DNA of 64,000 nucleotides from Actinoplanes oblitus (GTDB lineage: Bacteria > Actinomycetota > Actinomycetes > Mycobacteriales > Micromonosporaceae): positions 248,001-312,000 of the forward strand of contig NZ_CP126980.1 in the NCBI RefSeq assembly GCF_030252345.1, given 5' to 3'. A program made the position numbers and the translations under genes. Of this stretch, positions 18,970 through 27,702 are shown piece after piece. The notes under the pieces were generated by a model. The model did no database searches. It worked only from the letters and a program-made list of their open reading frames with translations, and had not been told where the DNA came from. Each line of letters starts with the position of its first letter. Within the stretch, counting starts at the first letter, position 1.

Positions 18970-20510
18970 TGTCCGCTGATTTCCCGTTCCTTTCCGTCCT
19001 CACGCTGCTGCCGCTGGTCGGCGCGATAGCCGTGGCCTGCATCCCGCGGGCCAAGGCCGAACTGGCCAAGCTGGTCGCGCTGATCTGGTCGCTGGTCGTG
19101 CTGGCGCTCAGCATCGTCATGTGGGTGGCCTACACGGTCGACAGCACCGACCGGTTCCAGTTCCACGAGAAGTACGCCTGGATCCCGTCCTGGAACGCCA
19201 ACTTCACCTTCGCCGCCGACGGCATCGCCCTGGTCATGCTGATGCTGATCGCGGTGCTCTTCCCGGTGGTGATCCTGGCGTCCTGGCACGACGTGGACCA
19301 GAGCCGGCGTTCCGCGCCGACCTACTTCGCCCTGCTGCTGGCCTTCGAGTTCACCATGATCGGGGTGTTCGCCGCGGCGGACGTCTTCCTGTTCTACGTG
19401 TTCTTCGAGATCATGCTGATCCCGATGTACTTCATCATCGGTTCCTTCGGCTCCGGCCAGAAGCAGTACGCAGCCGTGAAGTTCTTCCTCTACAGCCTGG
19501 TCGGCGGCCTCTTCATGCTGGCCGCGGTGATCGGGCTGTGGGTGGTCGGCGGGCACACCTTCGACTTCGCCGCGCTGGTCGAGGCGGGCAAGTCGATCGA
19601 CCAGAACACCGCGCGGTGGCTGTTCCTCGGCTTCTTCGTGGCGTTCGCCATCAAGGCGCCGTTCTTCCCGTTCCACACCTGGCTGCCGGACTCCGGTGGC
19701 GCGGCTCCGGCCGGCGCCGCCGCGCTGCTGGTCGGCGTGATGGACAAGGTCGGCACGTTCGGCATCATCCGGTACTGCCTCCCGCTGTTCCCCGAGGCGT
19801 CGCGCTGGTTCGCCCCGGCCGCCCTGGTCCTCGCGGTCATCGGGATCATCTACGCGGCCCTGCTGGCGGTCGGGCAGAACGACCTGAAGCGCCTGGTGTC
19901 GTACACGTCGATCGCGCACTTCGGCTTCATCGGCATCGGCATCTTCGCCTTCACCACGCAGGGCGGCACCGGCTCGGTGCTCTACATGGTCAACCACGGC
20001 CTGGCCACCGGCCTGCTGTTCATCGTGGTCGGCATGTTCGTGGCCCGGCGCGGGTCGGCGCTGGTCAGCGACTTCGGCGGGGCCGGCAAGCTGGTCCCGG
20101 TGCTGGCCGGGGTGTTCTTCTTCGCCGGGCTGGCCTCGCTGGCGCTGCCCGGTACCGCGCCGTTCGTCAGTGAGTTCCTGGTGCTGATCGGCACGTTCAG
20201 CACGCACCAGCCGTACGCGGTGATCGCCACCGCGGGCATCATCCTGGCCGCCGCGTACGTGCTCTGGATGATCCAGCGGACCACGCAGGGCACCCTCAAC
20301 CCGGCCCTGGACGAGGTGCCGGCCATGAAGCAGGACCTGAGCCTGCGGGAGAAGTTCGTGGTCGCCCCGCTGATCGTGCTCCTGCTGGTGCTCGGCTTCT
20401 ATCCGAAACCGGTCACCGACGTGATCAACCCGGCGGTGCAGGCGACCCTGCAGGACGTCGGTAAGCAGGACCCGGCCCCGACGGTCGCGGATGGAAAGGC
20501 TGGCCGATAG
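18966..20510 (+). CDS. nuoM: NADH-quinone oxidoreductase subunit M
   Basis: This 514-residue antiporter-like proton-pumping subunit has about fourteen membrane helices. Motifs are FYVFFEIMLIPMYFIIGSFG with the key Glu and IKAPFFPFHTWLPDSGGAAP with the pump Lys. Two start codons lie in tandem, 18966 and 18969, behind a GGAGG site at 18957-18961. The first is coupled to the upstream micro-ORF stop and the second has the better spacing. nuoN starts 2 nt after the stop. Confidence 0.97.
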   Translation: MMSADFPFLSVLTLLPLVGAIAVACIPRAKAELAKLVALIWSLVVLALSIVMWVAYTVDSTDRFQFHEKYAWIPSWNANFTFAADGIALVMLMLIAVLFPVVILASWHDVDQSRRSAPTYFALLLAFEFTMIGVFAAADVFLFYVFFEIMLIPMYFIIGSFGSGQKQYAAVKFFLYSLVGGLFMLAAVIGLWVVGGHTFDFAALVEAGKSIDQNTARWLFLGFFVAFAIKAPFFPFHTWLPDSGGAAPAGAAALLVGVMDKVGTFGIIRYCLPLFPEASRWFAPAALVLAVIGIIYAALLAVGQNDLKRLVSYTSIAHFGFIGIGIFAFTTQGGTGSVLYMVNHGLATGLLFIVVGMFVARRGSALVSDFGGAGKLVPVLAGVFFFAGLASLALPGTAPFVSEFLVLIGTFSTHQPYAVIATAGIILAAAYVLWMIQRTTQGTLNPALDEVPAMKQDLSLREKFVVAPLIVLLLVLGFYPKPVTDVINPAVQATLQDVGKQDPAPTVADGKAGR

Positions 20511-20512
20511 TC

Positions 20513-22045
20513 ATGGGAGACCTGAAACTACCCGCGATCGACTACGGCGCGCTGGCGCCCATGTTGATCCTGTTCGGGGTCGCCTGCCTCGGGGTCGTGC
20601 TCGAGGTGATCATCCCGCGTAGGCACCGCAACGTGGTCCAGCTGACCGTCGCGCTGCTCGGCGTGGTGGCCGCGCTGACCGTTCTGGTGATCAACCGGAA
20701 CACCCGGATCGTCACCATCGGCGGGGCCATCGCCATCGACGGTCCGACGATCTTCCTGCAGGGCGCGATCCTGGTGCTCGGCGCGGTCTCGCTGTTCCTG
20801 ATCGGCGAGCGGCAGGTGGAGGCGGGCGGTGCGTTCGTCGCCCAGGCGGCCGTGGTGGTCGGCTCCGACAAGGACAACCGGCAGGTCACCGGCCAGCCCG
20901 GTCTCACCGAGGTGTACCCGCTCACCGCGTTCGCGCTCGGCGGCATGCTGATGTTCGTGGCCGCCAACGACCTGCTCACCATGTTCGTGGCGCTGGAGGT
21001 CTTCTCGCTGCCGCTCTACCTGATGTGCGCGCTGGCCCGCCGCCGGCGCCTGCTCAGCCAGGAGGCCGCGCTCAAGTACTTCCTGCTCGGGTCGTACGCC
21101 TCGGCGTTCTTCCTGTTCGGCGTCGCGCTGCTGTACGGCTTCGCCGGCGGCGTGCAGCTCAGCGCCGTGCACGACGCGGTCGCCAACCCGCAGCGCAGTC
21201 AGCTGCTGCTCTACGGCGGCCTCGGCCTGGTGGCGATCGGCCTGCTCTTCAAGAGCGCGCTGGCCCCGTTCCACGTCTGGACCCCGGACGTCTACCAGGG
21301 CGCGCCCACCCCGATCACCGCGTTCATGGCGGCCTGCACCAAGGTCGCCGCGTTCGGGGCCCTGCTCCGGGTGCTCTACGTGGCGTTCGAGGGGGTGCGC
21401 TGGGACTTCCAGCCGGTGCTCGGCACTGTCGCGGCGCTCACCATGTTCGTCGGCGCGATCCTGGCGGTCACCCAGACCGACATGAAGCGGCTGCTGGCCT
21501 ACTCGTCGATCGCCAACGCCGGTTACCTGATGGTCGGTGTCCTGGCGCTCAACCCGGACGGCCTGAGCAGCACGATGTTCTACCTGGTCGCCTACGGCTT
21601 CTCGGTGCTGGCCGCGTTCGCCATCGTGAGCCTGGTGCGCGACTCGGACGGCGAGGCCACCCACCTGTCCCGGTGGGCCGGGATCGGCCGGAAGAGCCCG
21701 CTGCTCGCCGGCATCTTCACCTTCATCCTGCTCGCCTTCGCCGGCATCCCGCTGACCAGCGGCTTCACCGCCAAGTTCGCGGTCTTCGGGGCGGCCATCG
21801 ACGGCGGGCAGACCTGGCTGGTCATCTTCGGCGTGATCACCAGCATGCTGATCGCCTTCCCGTACCTGCGGGTGGTCGTGCTGATGTGGCTCTCCGAGCC
21901 GGGGGAGACCACGCCCGCGGTGTCCATCCCGGGCTTCCTCACCTCAGCCGCGCTGGGTATCGGGGTGATCGTCACGGTGGCACTCGGCGTGGTGCCGGCC
22001 CCGCTGATCGACCTGACCCGGGAGGCGTCGCAGTTCGTCCGATGA
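20513..22045 (+). CDS. nuoN: NADH-quinone oxidoreductase subunit N
   Basis: This 510-residue antiporter-like subunit is the third proton-pumping module. It shows FVALEVFSLPLYLMCALARR with the key Glu and FKSALAPFHVWTPDVYQGAP with the Lys and channel region. It ends the nuo operon, and a strong terminator hairpin follows 12 nt after the stop. Confidence 0.97.
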   Translation: MGDLKLPAIDYGALAPMLILFGVACLGVVLEVIIPRRHRNVVQLTVALLGVVAALTVLVINRNTRIVTIGGAIAIDGPTIFLQGAILVLGAVSLFLIGERQVEAGGAFVAQAAVVVGSDKDNRQVTGQPGLTEVYPLTAFALGGMLMFVAANDLLTMFVALEVFSLPLYLMCALARRRRLLSQEAALKYFLLGSYASAFFLFGVALLYGFAGGVQLSAVHDAVANPQRSQLLLYGGLGLVAIGLLFKSALAPFHVWTPDVYQGAPTPITAFMAACTKVAAFGALLRVLYVAFEGVRWDFQPVLGTVAALTMFVGAILAVTQTDMKRLLAYSSIANAGYLMVGVLALNPDGLSSTMFYLVAYGFSVLAAFAIVSLVRDSDGEATHLSRWAGIGRKSPLLAGIFTFILLAFAGIPLTSGFTAKFAVFGAAIDGGQTWLVIFGVITSMLIAFPYLRVVVLMWLSEPGETTPAVSIPGFLTSAALGIGVIVTVALGVVPAPLIDLTREASQFVR

Positions 22046-22057
22046 TCCGATCCTGAT

Positions 22058-22089
22058 CAGCGGCTCCGGCGTGATCGCCGGAGCCGCTG
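22058..22089 (+). terminator. Terminator of the nuo operon
   Basis: A perfect 14-bp stem (22058-22071 with 22076-22089) closes on a TGAT loop 12 bases after the nuoN stop. It is followed by TGTCGTTT. Confidence 0.8.
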
Positions 22090-22502
22090 TCGTTTATCGA
22101 TCAGCCGACGGCGGTCCACTGGAGAACGCCACCCGGGCGGCCGGGATGCCCGGCTGGCGGCGCTGCTCGTCGCGGACCGGCGACGCGCGGCCGCACAGCC
22201 CCGGAGCGGGCTGCGCTGCCCGGTGCCGGGAACTTCGGCGGACGAGATCCACCCGGAGCCGTCCGGCGATCTGAGGTGGTTCAACGGCCCCCGTCTCCAC
22301 TCCGCGGGACGCATCCGATGCGGAACTGCCAAATGGCTGAGAGGTGCGCTGCCTCGGCGACGGCGGAAAGTCGCATATTCCGTACCCAAAAGCCGCGATC
22401 CCCACCTGAGCGGGCCCGGCGGCGTCGCAATGTCGGTTTTTTGATCTTGTGGCGCACACCCCTGGGACTGAAACGAGTGGACCGGTATGGCATCGTGGGA
22501 CC
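22090..22502 (+). other. Intergenic region before the polyprenyl synthase, no gene seen
   Basis: This 413-bp stretch between the nuo terminator and the polyprenyl synthase has stops in all plausible frames and no recognised protein. It holds a T6 run at 22437-22442 and a lower-GC patch around 22365-22390. A promoter for the downstream gene must lie here, but I cannot place one with confidence. Confidence 0.5.
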
Positions 22503-23519
22503 GTGGTGAGCACCGGTGATCTGACGTTGTCGTCGCTGGGCCTCGACGTCGATCCCGCACTGGACGCGTCGGTGTCGGCGACGCTGGTGGCCGTTGAGGA
22601 AGCGCTGCGGGTGCATGTCGCCAGCGCCGACCCGCTGGTGGCCGAGGCCGCGCGGCATCTCGCCGACGCCGGGGGCAAGCGGCTGCGGCCGATCCTGGTG
22701 GCGCTGAGCGCGCAGTTCGGCGACCCGGCCCGCCCCGAGCTCGTCGACGCGGCGAACGTGGTGGAGCTGACCCACCTCGCGACGCTCTACCACGACGACG
22801 TGATGGACGAGGCGCCGGTTCGCCGCGGCACCCCGAGCGCCAACACCCGCTGGGGCAACTCGGTGGCCATCCTGGTCGGTGACTACCTCTTCGCCCAGGC
22901 CGCCGAGCTGGCCGCCAAGCTCGGCACCGAGGCGGTGCACCTGCAGGCGCAGACCTTCTCCCGCCTGGTGCACGGCCAGATCGCCGAGACCGTCGGCCCG
23001 CGCGACCGCGACCCCATCGAGCACTACCTCCAGGTCATCGCGGACAAGACCGGTTCGCTGATCGCCACCGCGGCCCGGTTCGGCGGCCTGTTCTCCGGCG
23101 CGTCCGCCGAGGTGACCGAGGCGCTGGCCGGTTACGGCGAGAAGATCGGCCTGGTCTTCCAGCTCTCCGACGACCTGCTGGACATCGCCTCCGAGTCGGT
23201 GCAGTCCGGCAAGACACCCGGTACCGATCTGCGCGAGGGCGTGCCGACGCTGCCGGTGCTCTACGCGCTGGCCAGCGACGACGCGGACCCGGCTGCGGTG
23301 CGGCTGCGCGAGCTGCTGTCCGCGGGGCCGATCACCGATGACGCGCTGCACGCCGAGGCGCTCACGCTGCTGCGTGAGTCGGCGGCGATGAAACAGGCGC
23401 GGGAGACGGTCCGGGGGTATGCGGAGGAGGCGCGGGCCCGGCTGGCGCCGCTGCCCGACGGCGACGCGAAGCGGGCGATGGAAGCCCTCTGCGACTACAT
23501 CGCCGACCGCACGAATTAA
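22503..23519 (+). CDS. Long-chain polyprenyl diphosphate synthase
   Basis: This 338-residue trans-prenyltransferase builds the isoprenoid side chain, most likely of menaquinone given mqnC, menG, menJ and nuo just upstream. The first aspartate-rich motif is in LYHDDVMDEAPVRRG, with the allylic binding region GGKRLRP before it. The second motif is FQLSDDLLDIASES, followed by KTPGTDLREG. GTG 22503 or the adjacent GTG 22506 is the likely start, with only a weak GTGGGA site; an earlier ATG at 22494 is out of frame. Chain length cannot be read safely. Confidence 0.9.
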   Translation: MVSTGDLTLSSLGLDVDPALDASVSATLVAVEEALRVHVASADPLVAEAARHLADAGGKRLRPILVALSAQFGDPARPELVDAANVVELTHLATLYHDDVMDEAPVRRGTPSANTRWGNSVAILVGDYLFAQAAELAAKLGTEAVHLQAQTFSRLVHGQIAETVGPRDRDPIEHYLQVIADKTGSLIATAARFGGLFSGASAEVTEALAGYGEKIGLVFQLSDDLLDIASESVQSGKTPGTDLREGVPTLPVLYALASDDADPAAVRLRELLSAGPITDDALHAEALTLLRESAAMKQARETVRGYAEEARARLAPLPDGDAKRAMEALCDYIADRTN

Positions 23520-23562
23520 CAATCGATCCCACGCAGGCCGGTTTCCTGTCGCCTCCCAGCCG

Positions 23563-23716
23563 TGTCGCGCCGGGTTCTGTCGCGCCCGGGTCCTGTCGCG
23601 CCGGGTTCTGTCGCGCCCGGGTTTTTGTCGCGCCTGACCCCTTCGCGCCTGAGTTTTGTCGCGCCTGAGTTCTGTCGCGCCTGAGTTCTGTCGCGCCTGA
23701 GTTTTGTCGTGGGCCG
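23563..23716. repeat. Tandem 15-17-bp repeat array
   Basis: About nine imperfect copies of a unit like TGTCGCGCCTGAGTTC follow each other, starting 44 bp after the polyprenyl synthase stop. The first copies carry CGGGTT and the later ones TGAGTT, which suggests stepwise duplication. The unit is not a hairpin. It lies at the edge of a 1.4-kb non-coding repeat region. Confidence 0.85.
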
Positions 23717-23803
23717 GTTTGCCTTCGCGGAGCGGGCCACTGTCGCGGGGTGGGTTGCTGTCGCCGGACACCTCCAAGATCAAGTTCAAATTCCTGAGAT
23801 CGA

Positions 23804-23914
23804 TGACTCGGATCCGCGCTGATCACTGATCGTCGCTCCCGCCAGGGACCCTTCCGGGCCGGGCAGGACGCTGGCGCGTCCAAAACGCCCGACCCTCCAG
23901 GGCGACGTCCGCGG
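23804..23914 (-). repeat. 111-bp core repeat, copy 1
   Basis: The reverse complement of this segment is almost identical over its full 111 bp to 57463-57573. In the reading orientation it runs from CCGCGGACGTCGCCCTGGAG to GCGCGGATCCGAGTCA. It contains a small hairpin (GGACGC, loop GCCA, GCGTCC). The flanks beyond both ends differ between the copies, so the edges look real. It lies 43 bp from the hairpin array. Confidence 0.9.
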
Positions 23915-23957
23915 CTGGCCACGACCGCCAACCCCAACCCCACTCCGGCACCACCTC

Positions 23958-24435
23958 GGCTGGCACCCACGGTGGTGTCCGGGGTCGGGATACCACCGTC
24001 ACGACCAGCCCGTGGCCGGCGAGTCCTGCCGGCTGGTGCTCAGGGTGGTGTCCCGCGCCCGGATGCCACCGTCACGACCAGCCGAATCCCGCCGGCTGGT
24101 GCTCAGGGTGGTGTCCGGGGTCTGGAGAGCACCGTGACGGCCAGCCGTGACTGGCGGGACTGATCGGCTGGTGCTGAGGGTGGTGTCCGGGGTCGGGATG
24201 CCACCGTGACGGCCAGCCCGTGGTCGGCGAGTCCTGCCGGCTGGTGCTCAGGGTGGTGTCCCGGGTCTGGAGAGCACCGTGACGGCCAGCCGTGACCGGC
24301 GAGAACGATCGGCTGGCGCTCACGGTGGTGTCGTGGGGCCGGAGAGCACCGCTACGGCCAGCCGTGACTGACGGGACTGATGGGCTGGCGCTCAGGGGCG
24401 TCTCCCGGGGCCGGGCACCACCGTGACGACCAGCC
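23958..24435 (-). repeat. Array of seven 53-bp hairpin repeat units
   Basis: Seven units of about 53 bp each begin GGCTGG and end CCAGCC, separated by 10-20 bp spacers. Each can fold on itself: outer arms GGCTGG/CCAGCC, inner arms around GGGTGGT or ACGGTGGT with ACCACCGT. Spacers also recur (for example one starting CGTGG and ending CCTGCC occurs twice), so units and spacers were duplicated together. The same unit occurs three times at 57245-57423 in the opposite orientation. Confidence 0.9.
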
Positions 24436-24918
24436 GGCGGGGTTGGGGGTTTGGGCGGACTGCCGGTAGGGGTGGTTTGGCCCGGATGCGGCCTCGCGGT
24501 CGTGAGGTGGGGGCGGCCTGGCGTCGAGGCACGGGACGGGGTTGTGCGGTTGGGGCGGGGGTTGGGCGTACCGGAAGAGGGTTTAGCGGGTCTGAGGGCC
24601 GGCGTGGGTCTTGCTGGGGCTGGGCCTTGGGTGGGAAATGGCCGAAGGGTCAATCGGGCGGCCGGAGAGACCGGTGTCGAAACAGAAATGGTCGTGGCCG
24701 GCTCGCGAACTCGGCCGGTGTGGCGTTTTGCCTGTTCGGCGTGGAGTTTTGGGGCTGATTCGGGGGAGATGGCGGCGGACGCAGACTAAGCCAATTCGGG
24801 CACGTTCGGACACGCGCCGTCCCATTGATCACACCCGCTGTGCAAATCGACCGTGATCCACATGGTTTTGGCATTCCGTCCACGGATGATTCTTCATATG
24901 GTGTAAGTCCCTGGCCTC

Positions 24919-24924
24919 GGAGGT
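24919..24924 (+). promoter_or_regulatory. Ribosome-binding site deciding the iclR start
   Basis: GGAGGT lies 4 nt before GTG 24929 and supports that start. A short inverted repeat, TCCGT CC ACGGA, lies about 40 bp further upstream and could be the regulator's own operator, but this is weak. Confidence 0.5.
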
Positions 24925-24928
24925 AGCT

Positions 24929-25723
24929 GTGCGTGACCCCCTAGCGGAGCCGTCAGATCTCATCCGGAGCGTGTCGCGTGCCCTGCGTGTCCTGGAGTCG
25001 GTCGGCCGGGCTCCGCGCGGGCTCACGGTGAAACAAATCGCCCGGCGCTGTGAGCTGACCGTCGCGACGACCTATCACCTCGTGCGCACGCTGGCCTATG
25101 AGGGCTACGTGATCAGGCGCGAGGACGGCACCTACATCGTGGGCCTGGAGATCGCGGACCGATACCGCGAACTCGTCTCGGCCTTCCGCGGCCCGCCCGC
25201 TGTCGGCGACGCGCTCCGCCGTGCCGCGCTCGACACCGGATACAGCCACTACCTGGGCCGGTTCGTCGGTGGCCGGATCGCTGTCACGGCGTCCGCCGAG
25301 GGCGCCCGATCGCCGTTCCTGGACGACATCGCGCCCGGGTTCGACGAGGGCGGTCACGCCACCGCGCTGGGCAAGGCGCTGCTCGCCACGCTCACCCCCG
25401 ATCAGCGGGGGAGATATCTGCGGGACTACGGCATGCGGGCGTTCACGCCGACCACGCTGACCACGCCCGAGGCGCTCGAGGCCGACCTGGCGGCCGGGGA
25501 GCGGCGCGGGATGCAGATCGAGATGGGACAGTTCCGGCAGGGGCTGGCCTCGGCGGCGGTGGTGGTGGTCGCCGACCGGGACATGGAGCGGCGGCTGGTG
25601 CTCGCCTGCTCGATGCCGGCCGCGGAGATGCTCACCTCGGCCCGGGTGGTGCGCGCCAAGCTGACCGCCGCCGCGCGGAACGTCGCGGAGGCGTTGTCCG
25701 GAGGCGAGTCCGCCACGGCCTGA
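24929..25723 (+). CDS. IclR-family transcriptional regulator
   Basis: This 264-residue regulator has an N-terminal winged HTH at about residues 10-70 (SVSRALRVLESVGRAPRGLT then VKQIARRCELTVATTYHLVR). The C-terminal effector domain shows GFDEGGHATALGKALLATL and ACSMPA. The IclR family controls catabolism, often of aromatic or C2 compounds. No catabolic gene is adjacent, so its target is unknown. It stands alone between the repeat region and the anti-sigma gene. Confidence 0.9.
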   Translation: MRDPLAEPSDLIRSVSRALRVLESVGRAPRGLTVKQIARRCELTVATTYHLVRTLAYEGYVIRREDGTYIVGLEIADRYRELVSAFRGPPAVGDALRRAALDTGYSHYLGRFVGGRIAVTASAEGARSPFLDDIAPGFDEGGHATALGKALLATLTPDQRGRYLRDYGMRAFTPTTLTTPEALEADLAAGERRGMQIEMGQFRQGLASAAVVVVADRDMERRLVLACSMPAAEMLTSARVVRAKLTAAARNVAEALSGGESATA

Positions 25724-25726
25724 TCC

Positions 25727-25757
25727 GGCTGCCGCAAAACTTTGTGTTTTCGCAGCC
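25727..25757 (+). terminator. Hairpin after the iclR-type gene
   Basis: GGCTGC pairs with GCAGCC and AAAAC with GTTTT around a TTTGT loop, with a two-base bulge. It starts 4 bases after the stop codon. There is no T-tract, so the assignment is moderate. Confidence 0.5.
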
Positions 25758-25815
25758 CCGGGACTGTTGTGTGACTGAATCGCTACAGCTTGAGGTGCGG
25801 TTTTAATGGATATTT

Positions 25816-25840
25816 GAACCTCCACGCCGGTTACCGCGTA
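25816..25840 (+). promoter_or_regulatory. Possible ECF-type promoter of the anti-sigma gene
   Basis: GAACC at 25816-25820 and CGTA at 25837-25840 are 16 bp apart, which resembles ECF sigma factor promoters. The site lies 42 bp before the anti-sigma start. ECF/anti-sigma pairs often autoregulate, but this match is short and could be chance. Confidence 0.3.
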
Positions 25841-25881
25841 CCAGAGTGCGGATGACGGAATGCCGGGCTGGAGGCGGACAG

Positions 25882-26547
25882 ATGCGCTGTGAGGACGGGC
25901 ACGACGACGCCGCGTACGTCCTCGGTGCGCTGTCACCGGCGGAGCGCGCGGCCTACGAACAGCACCTGGCGACCTGCTCGTTCTGCCGGGAGGCGGTGGC
26001 CGATCTGTCCCGGGTGCCGGACATGCTGGACCGGCTCGACGCCGACGAGTTCGTGCGCCTGCTGGATCCGTCGCTGTCCGCGCCGGCCCCGAATCGCTCC
26101 TACCAGCCGGTCCCGCCACGGCGGACCTTTTCGGTACGCGCGCTCAGCAGCGTGGCGGCGCTGGTGCTGGTCGTGCTGCTCGGCGGTGGCGCCGGCTGGT
26201 GGCTGTTGAACCGGCCGGAGCCGGGGAGCGCGGCGAGCGGGCCGGCGATCGCGATGACCGCCGTGGACGCGCAGTCGCCGATCTCCGCGAACATCCGGCT
26301 GACCGGCACGTCGGGCGGGACCAGGGTGGAGATGGTCTGCCGGTACGCGGAGAGCGCGAAGCCGTACACGTTCTGGCTGGTCGCCCACGGGCCCGATGAC
26401 CAGAGTGAGCAGTTGGGGTCCTGGATGGCGCATCCCGGGGCGGAGTTCCGGATGCAGGCCAGCACGCACTTCCCGGTGGAGAGTCTGGACCGGCTGGATC
26501 TGGTCCGCTTCGACGGCAAGGTCATGCTGACCTACCGGCCTCGCTGA
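25882..26547 (+). CDS. Zinc-finger anti-sigma factor, membrane-anchored
   Basis: This 221-residue protein has an N-terminal anti-sigma domain of the zf-HC2 type: HLATCSFC gives the Hx3Cx2C zinc motif, after AAYVLGALSPAERAAYE. A transmembrane helix follows at about residues 95-115 (VAALVLVVLLGGGAGWWLL). The extracytoplasmic C-terminal domain resembles anti-sigma sensor domains. It should hold an ECF sigma factor at the membrane. No sigma factor gene lies beside it. ATG 25882 is chosen for its GGAGG site 7 nt upstream, over in-frame starts at 25846 and 25852. Confidence 0.87.
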   Translation: MRCEDGHDDAAYVLGALSPAERAAYEQHLATCSFCREAVADLSRVPDMLDRLDADEFVRLLDPSLSAPAPNRSYQPVPPRRTFSVRALSSVAALVLVVLLGGGAGWWLLNRPEPGSAASGPAIAMTAVDAQSPISANIRLTGTSGGTRVEMVCRYAESAKPYTFWLVAHGPDDQSEQLGSWMAHPGAEFRMQASTHFPVESLDRLDLVRFDGKVMLTYRPR

Positions 26548-26551
26548 CCTC

Positions 26552-27478
26552 TCAGGCGGTTGCGGTTCGCTGGGCGGTCTCGGTGCCGGCCCGGAGCCGG
26601 GCGGCCGCGCGGGCGCTGCGGATGCCGTCCCCGGTGAAGATGACCAGGGCGATCCAGACCAGGCCGAACCCGGCCAGCCGGGCCGCCGGCATCGGCTCGT
26701 GGTAGATCAGCACGCCGCAGGCGAGCTGCAGGATCGGCGCGACGTACTGCAGGATGCCGAGGCCGACCAGCGGGACCCGGTTCGCCGCGGCGGCGAAGAG
26801 CAGCAACGGTACGGCGGTGGCCACGCCGGCGAACAGCATCAGCGCGGTGTGCCCCGCCGAGACGTGCCCGAACTCGGCTCCGCCGGCAAGGTTGAGCCAG
26901 GTCAGGTAGCCGAGCGCGGGCAGCGCCAGAACCGCCGACTCGACGAACATCCCCTCGGCCGGCGGCAACGACATCCGCTTCTTGATCAAGCTGTAGGAGC
27001 CGAACGAGGCGGCCAGCACCAACGCGATGTACGGCAGCCGGCCGTAGTCGACGGCGAGGACGGCGACCGCCACCCCGCCGATGCCGACCGCCAGCCACTG
27101 CCAGATCCGCAGTCGCTCGCGTTGCACTGTCACGCCGAGCAGGACCACGACCAGCGGGGTGATGAAGTAGCCGAGCGCGGTCTCGACGACCCGCGAGGAG
27201 TTCACCCCGTAGATGTAGGTCGCCCAGTTCACCCCGATCAGCACGGCCGCGGCGGTGATGCCGCCGAGCAGGCGCGGGGTGCGCAGCACGCGACCCAGGA
27301 AGCTCCAGTTGCGCATCGCGGTGAGCAGCAGGGCGACGAAGGCGGCCGACCAGATGACTCGGTGGGCCAGAATCTCCAGCGGGGGCGACGGCTGCAGCAG
27401 CTTGAAGTAGATCGGGAAGAAACCCCAGATCACGTACGCCGTGAAGCCGTACAGATAACCGCGCCGCTCGTCGCTCAT
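26552..27478 (-). CDS. rarD: RarD-type EamA transporter
   Basis: This 308-residue permease has ten predicted membrane helices in two EamA repeats. It begins RRGYLYGFTAYVIWGFFPIY, the RarD signature, and includes LAHRVIWSA and NWATYIYGVNSSRVVETALG. The family exports metabolites, and the E. coli name comes from chloramphenicol sensitivity; the substrate here is unknown. Its 3' end faces the anti-sigma gene with a 4-bp gap, so the two are convergent. Confidence 0.92.
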   Translation of the reverse strand: MSDERRGYLYGFTAYVIWGFFPIYFKLLQPSPPLEILAHRVIWSAAFVALLLTAMRNWSFLGRVLRTPRLLGGITAAAVLIGVNWATYIYGVNSSRVVETALGYFITPLVVVLLGVTVQRERLRIWQWLAVGIGGVAVAVLAVDYGRLPYIALVLAASFGSYSLIKKRMSLPPAEGMFVESAVLALPALGYLTWLNLAGGAEFGHVSAGHTALMLFAGVATAVPLLLFAAAANRVPLVGLGILQYVAPILQLACGVLIYHEPMPAARLAGFGLVWIALVIFTGDGIRSARAAARLRAGTETAQRTATA

Positions 27479-27647
27479 GCCCTCACCGTAAGGTCGGGGT
27501 GCGGCTCTGGTCCTTGCGTATATCCCAGCTCACAGGGCCAATCGCGCCGCGCTGGCCTGCCCTGGTTCCGGTCGGCGCGGGTTTCTCGCGGCGCTGACAC
27601 CGCTGTCCGGCACGGGCCGGCCGCTCGGGTTTCCGTTCGCGCACGTG

Positions 27648-27677
27648 ATCGCGGGGCGCCGTCCGGCGCCCCGCGAT
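27648..27677 (-). terminator. Terminator downstream of the small membrane protein gene
   Basis: A perfect 13-bp stem (27648-27660 with 27665-27677), loop GTCC, lies 25 bp past the end of the minus-strand gene at 27703. Confidence 0.75.
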
Positions 27678-27702
27678 GGTCACGGCTGGTGGCGTGGCGG
27701 GA

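Larger units (their letters stand above)
23520..24928. other. 1.4-kb gene-free repeat region
   Basis: Between the polyprenyl synthase and the IclR gene I see no real gene. In order it holds a 16-bp tandem array (23563-23716), a 111-bp core element (23804-23914), and seven 53-bp hairpin units (23958-24435). A G-rich stretch of about 340 bp follows (24436-24780), then a more AT-rich promoter region before the IclR start. Frames that look long here are proline-rich translations of the repeats. Confidence 0.8.

Noticed and set aside
23958..24435. CRISPR array
   Set aside because: The repeated part is 53 bp and the spacers are only 10-20 bp and recur; the repeats are imperfect and no cas genes are near.
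24072..24653. Long minus-strand frame encoding a Pro/Thr/His-rich protein
   Set aside because: It is a translation of the hairpin repeat array and the G-rich stretch; the repeats have mixed unit lengths that do not keep frame, and no ribosome-binding site is present.
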